A stretch of DNA of 64,000 nt, taken from contig CANXME010002307.1 in the NCBI GenBank assembly GCA_948144175.1, positions 1 through 64,000 of the forward strand. Reading direction: 5' to 3'. The position numbers and the translations under genes were made by a program. The notes under the pieces were generated by a model, which ran no database searches, had not been told where the DNA came from, and saw only the letters and a program-made list of their open reading frames with translations. Shown here in pieces: positions 54,148 to 62,860 of this stretch (position 1 is the stretch's first letter; every line of letters begins with the position of its first letter). Source of the DNA: Closterium sp. NIES-65. Lineage: Eukaryota; Streptophyta; Zygnematophyceae; Desmidiales; Closteriaceae.

Positions 54148-54278
54148 TGAGGAGAAGTGAACGAGAATGAAATGACTATGAACGAAGTGAGTACAAATAG
54201 GAAACCCTGATTGGGTTGTACCCCTTATGCGATACCCCACTATAGCCTACAGAAACAAGTAAGCTATATGTTCAGACA
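54148..54278 (-). repeat. B7 3' LTR (131 bp)
   Basis: TGTCTGAACATATAG to ACTTCTCCTCA on the minus strand; PPT hairpin at 54279-54301. Confidence 0.88.
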
Positions 54279-54490
54279 CACCCCCATAGGCAAAGTGGGG
54301 GAGAACAAGGGGTCACAAGACCAGTCAAGCAAAGCAAAGCAAAGCTCAGGGTGGATCACAAAGTCACCACGCATTCCAAGCACAAGTTCAAAGGCCAGAA
54401 GGCCAGTTCACATGCAAGATCATATATAGAGATATACCAGAGGCAAACAAGCAAGAACAAGAGTATATATAGGCGAAGGTACAAGCAAGG

Positions 54491-56130
54491 TCAAGAGAAG
54501 AGCAAGTGAGGCAAGACAGGCACAAGACCCAACAGCGTGCAACAACGCTGATGATCACAAGGCGCAAGTGCCTTGGTGAAGACATCAGCAGTGTTGGCCA
54601 CATAGGCCACGTACGCAAGTCGCAACTGTCCACGCTGCTGTAGCTCACGAGCAAGAAAGTAGCGGAGAGCAATGTGCTTCGTTCTGTGCTCCAGTCGCTG
54701 CTCTTGACACAAGGCCAGCATGGCCTTGTTGTCTACGTACAGGACTGGAGGAGAACGAGGCTGCTCTCCGAGGTCGGTCAGCAGGTAGGTGAGCCAACGT
54801 AACTCCTGCGCAGCCATAGCCCCAGCGTAGATCTCAGCCTCACAACTGGAGCCGAGAACAAAAGACGAGCGGGTAGCCCGCCACGAAACAGAGCCGGAAC
54901 CAAGGCTGAAGGTGTAACCCTGTGACGACCGCTGCGTAGCCTGGTCGTCAGCCCAAGAAGCGTCTGCGTGCCCAGTGAGGACCACTGGACTGCGCCCTCC
55001 AAGCACTAGCCCCATGCCCGACGTGCTGCACAAGTAGCGCAACACCCTCTTCGCTGCAGCCATGTGCTCTGGTCGGTGTCTCCCAGGAGCAACATAGCGT
55101 GCGAGAATGCTAAGAGGGTATGCAAGGTCAGGACGTGTGCAGGTCATCAGGTACATGAGGCAGCCAACAAGCTCTGGGTACGGGCCACTCGACTCTACGG
55201 ACTCATCCGAAGGCAGAGCTGAGAGCGAGTGGCGAGTAGGCAGAGGAGTGGCCTGAGGCGAGGAGTACGTGAAGCCGAAGCGCTGAAGGACCTGCTGCAC
55301 CATGTGTGACTGAGTCAGGGTAATGGTGCGGCGCGCTCTGTCCCGGGTGATCTGCAAGCCAAGGTAGCTACGCAGTTCACCCAGGTCAGTGCACGTGTGT
55401 CTCTTCTGCAGCTCGGACTTCACGTAGGCAAGTCCAGCAGTGTCAGCAGTGGCAAAGACCAAGTCTTCGACATACACGAGGATGTAGAACGGCGGCAGAG
55501 AGGTGTCGGTGCGCAGAAACAGCGACGGGTCAGCAGTAGACGGAGCAAACCCAAGTGCCGCGAGCGTAGTCCTCAGTGTGTCGTGCCACTCACGTGGCGC
55601 CTAGCGGAGACCGTAGACTGGACGCCGGAGACTCCACTGGGTACCAGGAGGGAAAGACCCAGTAAAGCCACGTGGGCGACGCAGCCAGATCTCCTCGTGC
55701 AGACTGCCCTGCAAGAAAGCTGTGCTGAAGTCGAGAGAGTGCAGCTCGTAGTCACGGTGAGCAGCAACGTGCAGCAGAACCCGAAGAGTAGTCATCTTCG
55801 GGGTGGGGGAGAAGGTCTGAAAGTAGTCAACCCCCTGCCGCTGACTGAAGCCACGAGCCACGTAACGCGCCTTGAAGACAGGCGGTGAACCCGGCGGCCG
55901 CTTCACCCTGAAAATCCACATGCCACTGACGATGACCGCCCCAGGAGGGGGAACAGCGTCGACGTAGGTGCCTGTGGACTTCCAGGAAGCCATCTCTGCA
56001 TCCATAGCTGCCTGCCACTGAGAGGAGTAGGGACCCTCTATCGCCTCCGCGTAAGAGCGCGGAGTCGGGATGTCTGGTGCATCCGGGTCTCCCTCCGGGT
56101 CCTGATGCTAGCAGTACAGACGCGAGATGA
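54491..56130 (-). pseudogene. B7 reverse transcriptase and RNase H
   Basis: RT N-terminal half is open from 56005 to a stop replacing Gln near 55601 (YGLR-stop-APREW). The second half and RNase H form a clean frame of 328 codons (55477-54491). Its catalytic motif is YVED, with Glu for the first Asp (codon at 55466-55468), a change expected to abolish or greatly reduce polymerase activity. RNase H motifs (HADASWADD, SSCEAEIYAGA, YVDNKAM, TKHIALRYF) are intact. Upstream, an insertion near 56100 shifts the frame between the linker and RT. Confidence 0.86.
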
Positions 56131-57785
56131 GGTGAAGCGACAGCCAGACACTGGAACTCCTCCTGCCTGTCCTCAAGGACGTCCGTGCCGAGGGCACACT
56201 CACCCCCGACGGACGGAGGACAGGCAGACTCAGACTCAGCGACAAGACTAGCAGCGTAGTCTAGACGACAGCGTGCAGCAAAGTCGACAAGCTCAGTGAC
56301 AAGGGCAGACGCAGCAGACGACTCGAAGGAAGGGTCAGTGACAGCAGTAGCAAGGAGACGCGTGACAGTAGGACTGGCAGCACGAAGAGAGTCCGACTCC
56401 GGGTCGGCAAGAGCAGGAAGAGAGGAAGCAGGAGGAGAAGGCAAAGGGGCACGCAGAGGAGCAGTGGTCGGACGCAGTGACATCCGGTGCGTGCCAGGGA
56501 CAGAAGGAGGACGCTGACGCGACCCGCGACCACTAGCGCGCTCAGTACGAACAGGCGACGCAGGACGAGACGCAGGCTCACGACGCTCAGTAAGACCTCC
56601 AGTCGGACCAGCGTAGGGAGAAGGAGCACGCAAAGGGGAGGCAGGCTGTAGCTGTGGCTGTGACCGGACAGGCTGCGGACCCTCTAAGGGAGGAGGAGGT
56701 GTAAGACCAAGCACCTGCTGCAGGAGCGGAACGAAGTACGGTCGGGGCCGCGCGGCGACGCCAGAAACAGCAGGAACAGCACCAGTACCCCCAGCAGGAG
56801 CACCCACTACTGTAGCACCTCCAGCAGCACCAGAACCTCCAGCAGCAGCACCAGGAGCACTGTTAGTCGGACCGCCAGCGGCAGGAACAGCGCCAACACC
56901 CTCAGCAGCACCAGCTCCAGGAGAACCCTCAGACCCAGCAGCTCCAGCACCCAAAGTACGAGCACCGCCGGGACGCGCGGCAGCAGTACCCTCTGCAGCC
57001 GAAGAACCACCAGCACCAGCAGCGTGCCTCCAGCGCCTGGCAAACCACTCACGCAGCTCCCGTGGGGAGAGTGGCTCCCGGCGAGACGAAGCACCCCCAT
57101 GCACAGCATCCCCAGGCTCAGCACCCCCAGGCTCAGCACCCCCAGGCTCAGCACCCCCAGGCGCAGCACCCCCAGGCTCAGCACCCCCAGGCTCGGCACC
57201 TCCAGGCTCAGCACCCCCAGGCTCAGCACCCCCAGACTCCGCACCCCCAGGCTCAGCTCCCGCAGCAGCACCAGAGTCACCAGTGACCTCGACAGGCTCG
57301 ACCGCGTCTACCTGGGACACACCTGAAGGGGCAGGACCCTGAGGGGGGAGGGGGTCTACCGGGGGGGGACCTGGTACCAAGAAGAGCGGGGGTGGGGGGA
57401 GGGACGGAGTGCGGTAGGGGAAGAGGCGGTAGTAGGGTACCGACTCATCGAACGTGACGTCCTGGGAGGACAGAACACGTCGAGAGGTGGGGTGGTAGAA
57501 CTGCCACCCAGAGGCGTCGGGGGGAAACCCCAGGAAGACGCAGGGAGCAGCTCGAGGGGACAGCTTGTCCGCAGACAAGTCGCGGACAAACGCCCGAGAT
57601 CCCCAGACCCGGAACGCCGACGCATCGCCAACCTTCCCCGTCCACAGCAGGGCTGGGGAGGTCTCCGGCCTGGAGACCCTGGGGTGGAGGTTGATCTGAT
57701 GCTCTGCGTACCTGACCGCAAACGGCCACAGAAAATGGGGGGCAGCCGCATGCATCATGGACGTACGGGCGACGTCCATGACCAT
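56131..57785 (-). pseudogene. B7 integrase C-terminal part and linker
   Basis: A long frame from MVMDVARTSMMHAAAPHF at 57785. It holds the integrase end (PALLWTGKVGDASAFRVW, CVFLGFPPDASGWQFYHP), the repetitive linker with about ten Glu-Pro-Gly-Gly-Ala units (about 57260-57095), LSPRELREWFARRW, an Ala/Gly-rich stretch, and a Ser/Pro/Arg-rich stretch up to RT. The linker repeat is the most regular in the window. Confidence 0.83.
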
Positions 57786-59260
57786 GCCAATGCGGCGCTC
57801 AGCAATCCCATTTTGCTGCGGGGAGTCCGGAAGCGTGAAGGACTGGCGGATGCCTCTCGCAGGACAGTAGGCACGCAGAAGGCCAGAGGAGAACTCTCCG
57901 CCTCAGTCCGAGTGCAGACGCAACACAGGAAAGTCCGAGCCAAAGCTCTGCCTGAGCTGAAGACGAGCTGCGCGGATCCAGTCGATCAGCACCTCAGTGA
58001 CCTCACCCTTGCTGCGCAAGGGGAAGACTGTGGTGTAATGCGAGTAGTCGTCAACAACGAGCAGGAAGTAGCGCTCCTGACCCTGTCCACGGACGCGGGC
58101 TGGGCCCCACACGTCCATGTGAAGCGTCTGCAACGGGGCCTCTGTCTGAGGAAACTGGGAGGAGTGAGGGGCAGCACGCTGGCGCCCCTCGACACAGGGG
58201 ACACAGGCAGGGCCAGGGCCCTGAGGAAGGGGAGGTAGAGACCGGGGGAGACCAGACACAAGAAGACGGGAGGCCATGCCTCTGAGCCGAAGCAGAGAGG
58301 GGTGGCCAGGGCGGTGGTGCCAGAGGAGGGTCTCGTGAGACAGACGACGACACGAACAGGGGGCAGACTCAGGACCAGACCTGGACGCTGCGGCAAACAC
58401 CTGACCAGACGAAGGGACCCTACCAGACTCAGCACCTGGAGGAGAAGCAGTGGTCAGTGTGTACAGGCTCGACCCTGGCGGACGTGTAAACGTAGCCAGG
58501 TGGCGTCCCGTGCTAGCCTCCGTGCAGTGGGTCACTCGCTGACGAGCAGGAGTGAACTGGTGGACACCCGCATCCTGTAGGTCAGCACCACTCACCAGGT
58601 TCGTCGAGAACGAGGGGAGGTAGAGACCAGACAGGGTGCCAGAGGGGGCCGCCGGACACGGAAGGACCGTGGAGAAGCGAGACAGGACAGGCCCCTCAGA
58701 GGGGTCAGCCAGGGACACCGCAACCGGCCGACTCAGCGGCGTGAGAGTGGTGCGGTCCCGAAAGAAGGAGCGAGACGCTCCAGAGTCAAGGGTGAAGGTG
58801 TGAGAGGCCGAAGCCGACACAGTACCTGAGAGGGCAGACTCACCAGTATCTGAGAGCACAAACGCACTGGCACCTAGAGCAGCAGCCTCACTAGCACCTG
58901 ACGCAGCAGTACCAATGCCCGGGTCGGGCGGGAAACACCGGTAACAGTCATCCTTATCACTACCAGTCACAGCATACATGGCAGAAAGAATAGCATCAAA
59001 GTCAAGATCATAAATGGCTACACCAGCCCTAGACAGCTCCCCCCAGCGGGGGATCTCAGCGGCCTCCGGAAACTGCTGACGCCAGGCGTCGGTCAGGCGG
59101 CCAAAGCAGCGGCGGGCTGTGTGGGTGCCTCCACACCTCTCCCCCGCACGGTCACCGGTGCGAAGAACGTAGGGGCAGGGACCAAACGCACCACCACGCT
59201 GACGCTGCAAGTACCACTCACGGAGCTGCTGAGGGGCGGGGACGGTGCGAGAGCGCTGCT
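57786..59260 (-). pseudogene. B7 zinc-like motif, protease and integrase core
   Basis: Frame of 435 codons (59210-57903) with CPYVLRTGDRAGERCGGTHTARRC (C-X13-C-X3-H-X4-C), protease (TLDSGASRSFF, about 58780), HHRPGHPS ... CVPC, and HMDVWGPA. A stop replaces Arg in HSDRGGEF (57903), so the first two catalytic Asp lie before the stop and the Glu (QNGIAERRIG) after it. Otherwise well preserved. Confidence 0.85.
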
Positions 59261-60341
59261 ACTGCTGCTGCTGCTGGCGCTGGCCACCCCCAGAGCTGCT
59301 CCGCTGGGACGAGCCACTCCGACCCCCGCCGCCACCGCCACTCCCGCCTCCACCGCCACCCCCGTCTCCACCGCCACCGCCCCCACCGGTACCCTCGCCC
59401 CCGCCTCCTCCGCTACCGCCTCCGCCGCCACCTCCGCCTCCACCGCCTCCACCAGTACCTCCACTCCCGCCACCACCTCCACCGCCACCCCCACTCCCTC
59501 CGCCACCCCCACCTCCTCCGCCACTGCCCCCTCTAGCTCCACCCGCTCCCTTGCCCCCCTTGCCCTTGCCAGAGCGGCGTCTACCGCTGGGGGCAGACGC
59601 CGCACCGACCGACTCAAAACCAGCGAGGTCGGCCGCAGCGGCAGAGGCGACAGAGGGCAGCAGGGGGGAAGGAGAACACCCCTCAAAGATGGGGGTGCGA
59701 GGGTCACCCCGAGAGGCCCCTACAGCGAGGATGCTCTTCTCAGCCGCTAGCAGGGACTCCTCAAGGAGGTCGACAGTGAGGGTGGTGGGACAGACAGAGA
59801 GAAACTGGTCCCTAACGACATGAAGGGACTCAGGGAGACGGGTGACGAGAAAGTAGAGAGTGATGTACATGGGAGGAGGGTTTGCGGCGCGGAACTCAGC
59901 AGGAAGGGCAGCGCGGTAGCGAGCGTCACTAGCGCGGAGGTGGGTAACGAGGTCAGCGACAGTGGGAAAGGCAGCGAGGTCAGGGAAGAGAAACGGTAGC
60001 ATGAGGCGGCTCAGCGTAGCGGAGGAAGGGGAGGAGTAGCGTGCAACTACAGCGTCGTACAAGGCCTGAGCGGTCTTGCACTGACTAAAGTGGGCACGCT
60101 CGGAGGAAGGGAGGTGGCGACGCACAGCAAGACGTGCAGCAGCATCGCGTGTGGCCCACTTGGAGCAAACAGCAGGGTCAGCATCAGCAGGAGGGGCACG
60201 GACAGCTCCAGAGACAAAGTCAAAGAGAGAAACCTCATCGATCGCATCGCACAGTAAGTACAGTTGCAGGTCCTCAATCCAGACTGGAAAGTCAATGGCG
60301 CGACCCTCAGCGTCAAAAGACAGGACACTGGGGGTGGCCAT
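59261..60341 (-). pseudogene. B7 gag
   Basis: ATG at 60341 (MATPSVLSFDAEGRAIDFPVW); an in-frame ATG at 60362 adds seven residues and is not conserved. Open through gag core (LYDAVVARYSSPSSATLS), basic patch and polyglycine tract (about 59544-59318), and ends at a stop replacing Gln in the Gln run near 59259. The poly-C site before MYITLYF is interrupted here (CCTCCTCCC), and the frame is kept. Confidence 0.85.
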
Positions 60342-61472
60342 TGCAGCAGCTAATTGTCTCACCGGGCACGAAGAGTCGGGTAGCAGAGCGGCTCAGCAAC
60401 TCGGCAGAACAGCAGCTGCGCACGCCTCGGAGCAGCAGCAGCCCCGCAGGAGCAGGAGCTCGGCTCCTCAGGTTGCCCGGGCGGCTCGGGCGGCTCGGGT
60501 TGCTGGGGCGGCGCGGGCGGCTCGGGCGGCTCGGGCGGCTCGGGCGGGTCTGCTGCACGGGCGGTTGGGGCGGCTCGGCTGTACGGGCGGCTCGTGCGGC
60601 GCGGGCGTCGCGACGGGCGGCTCGCTGGCGGCTCGCGGGCGGCTGCACAGGCGGCTCAGGGACGGCGGCGCGGGCGGCTCAGGGACGGCGGCCTGGGCGG
60701 TCGTGGGCGGCTCACGCTGGGCGGGTGCATGGGCGGCTCGGCGGGCGGCGTACAGGCAGCTCACGGGCGGCTGCGACGGGCGGCTCGCGGGCGTCGGGTG
60801 CTAGGGCGCTGGGGCGACGACGGGCGGCGCTCAGGCGTCAAGGCGGGCGGCCGTCAGAGCGCTAGGGCGGGCGGCGCTCAGGCGTCAGGGCGGGCGGCCG
60901 TCAGGGCGCTAGGCCGGGCGGCGCTCAGGCGTCAGGGCGGGCGGCCGTCAGGGCGCAAGGGCGGGCGGCGCTCGGGCGCTAGGGCGAGCGGCGCACGGGC
61001 GCTAGGGCGGGCGGCCGTCAGGGCGCTAGGGCGGGCTGCGTTCGGGCGCTAGGGCGGGCGGCGCTCGGGTGCTAGGGCGGGCGGCCGACAGGGCGCTAGG
61101 GCGGGCGGCCGTCAGGGCGCTAGGGCGAGCGGCGCACGGGCGCTAGGGCGGGCGGCCGTCAGGGCGCTAGGGCGGGCGGCACTCGGGCGCTAGGGCGGGC
61201 GGCGCTCGGGCGCTAGGGCGGGCGGCCGTCAGGGCGCTAGGGCGGGCGGCCGTCAGGGCGCTAGGGCGGGCGGCGTTCGGGCGCTAGAGCGGGCGGCCGT
61301 CAGGGCACTAGGGCGGGCGGCCGTCAGGGCGCAAGGGCGGCGGCGCTCGGGCGCTAGGGCGGGCGGCCGTCAGAGCACTAGGGCAGATCGAAAAAAAAGA
61401 AGTGCTAGGGCCCGGAGCGCGCTCCGGGCAGAAAAAAAAGTTAAGAGGTAGCGGTGGTGGGCCCTACGAACA
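60342..61472 (-). repeat. B7 GC-rich leader with a 24-bp minisatellite
   Basis: About 1.13 kb, the longest leader here. From about 60840 to 61385 it is a near-regular array of a 24-bp-type unit (GCGCTAGGGCGGGCGGCCGTC, with variants ending GCGCTCG). Closer to gag the units are CGGCTCGGGCGG-type. A CCCGGAGCGCGCTCCGGG hairpin and an A8 run follow near 61410-61440. Confidence 0.8.
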
Positions 61473-61501
61473 GTTCCCACAGGGGAACCTGCTCGATACC
61501 A
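61473..61501 (-). promoter_or_regulatory. B7 PBS and hairpin
   Basis: Minus-strand TGGTATCGAGC abuts the LTR; the hairpin GTTCCC-ACAG-GGGAAC is at 61473-61488. Confidence 0.7.
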
Positions 61502-61633
61502 TGAGAAGAAGTGAACGAGAATGAAATGACTATGAACGAAGTGAGTAAAAATTAGGAAACCCTGATTGGGTTGTACCCCTTATGGGATACCCCACTATAG
61601 CCTACAGAAACAAGTAAGCTATATGTTCTTACA
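61502..61633 (-). repeat. B7 5' LTR (132 bp)
   Basis: Matches 54148-54278 with about five substitutions and one indel. The second TGCCT follows at 61634. Confidence 0.88.
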
Positions 61634-62150
61634 TGCCTTGTGCATGCAACAGAGGCTGTGATCGTCGATGGGGCAACTTAGCCTCTTCCGCACCATATCA
61701 ATCTTTGTTGCAGCATTGATGCACTTAAACTTTCGTCTCAAAACGTTCACAATGATTTCGTGTTCAATTTTTATACGTTTGTGTGCTTGTTATTTTTTGT
61801 AGTGCTAAGTGCCTCGTTTATGTAACGGAGGTTGTGATCGTGGGTAGGGCAGCTTTGCTAACCTCTTCCATACCATATCAATCTCCATTGCACACCGAGG
61901 CGCGGTATTCGTCTCAAATCATCCATTGTTGTTTTTCTTTTCATTCTTTTTTTGTTTTGTTTTATGTGCTCATTTTGTTCTCGTTTTGTTTTGTGTTTGT
62001 TCATTTTGTTCTCGTTTCGTACTGTTTGTCTGTGTTTGTTTTAAGCTGTGATGCTATGCGCATCGTGTTTGCGACGGAGGTTGGCATCGTCGGTGGGGCA
62101 GCTTTGATTGCATCTTTTGTACTGAATCAATCCTTGTTGCAACATTGAGG
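61634..62150 (+). repeat. Three degenerate copies of a coding-like unit
   Basis: Units near 61634-61720, 61810-61900 and 62050-62150 share a pattern that translates as a TEVVIVGRAALLTSS-like stretch (second copy) and ATEVGIVGGAALIASF (third); the first has a stop. Between them are T-rich spacers. They may be duplicated exons, or copies of a small repeat. The left part of the first unit lies at about 54131-54147, before B7. Function unknown. Confidence 0.45.
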
Positions 62151-62519
62151 GATTGAATTCCGTACAAGGTTGTGTTTCATCGCGTCCTTTTTGTTTTGTT
62201 TTGTTTTGTTTTTTTTTTTGCACATGCTTGGCTTTGGTATCGTCATATTTGTAAAAGTTTATGCGTACACCTGTATCCTCATTCTTGCGAGAGATTGTCC
62301 AATTATTCCATTCGCCATACTTAGGATGTGGGCCCAATCGACTTTGATCGGATCGGATTGAATCGGGTTGGATTGGTTCGAATTGCTTGTGATCGCTTTT
62401 CCCGCGCGGCTCGATCAAAGCTAATTTTCCTCAAAAACTCAAAGAGCCTGTATGATAAGTGTGACACAATAACCTGGTATTTTATTTCCAACTTTGGCGA
62501 GACTGGCAAACGCAATGTA
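62151..62519. other. AT-rich flank with TTTTG runs
   Basis: Contains a TTTTG microsatellite near 62189-62220 (another lies near 61945-62030). No convincing gene or element homology; short open frames look like chance. Confidence 0.35.
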
Positions 62520-62648
62520 TGAGGAGATTAGAACGAGAATGGGATGACTAAGGAATGAAAGTGATACAAATATGAAACCCTATAATTGTGTACCAGTTAG
62601 TATCTAACCCGCTACAGCCTACACAGGCTAGATCATATAAGTTTGACA
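62520..62648 (-). repeat. B8 3' LTR (129 bp)
   Basis: TGTCAAACTTATATG to AATCTCCTCA on the minus strand, closest to the B4 LTR. The PPT hairpin (CCCCCA/TGGGGG arms) is at 62649-62672. The 5' LTR lies beyond the window. Confidence 0.82.
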
Positions 62649-62860
62649 TGCCCCCATAGGAGAAGTGGGGGAGAACAAGGGGTCACAAGACCAGTCAAGT
62701 AAAGCAAGGCAAAGCAAGCCCAGGGTGGATCACAACGTCACCACACATTCTGAGCACAAGTTCAAGGCCACAAGGCCAGTTCACATGCATGAGTACACAC
62801 ATATATATAACGCTAAACAAGCAAGAGCAGGTATATATATATGTAACAGTAAAAGCAAGG

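Larger units (their letters stand above)
54148..61633 (-). mobile_element. B7: full-length family B element
   Basis: A 7,486-bp element with LTRs of 131 and 132 bp (about five substitutions and one indel) and a perfect TGCCT target duplication (54143-54147, 61634-61638). It carries all family modules but several stops. It landed inside a short repeated unit (see 61634-62150), of which the first 12 or so bases remain on the left. Confidence 0.92.

Noticed and set aside
60780..61385. CRISPR-like array
   Set aside because: The units are contiguous GC-rich minisatellite repeats without unique spacers, inside a eukaryotic retrotransposon leader.
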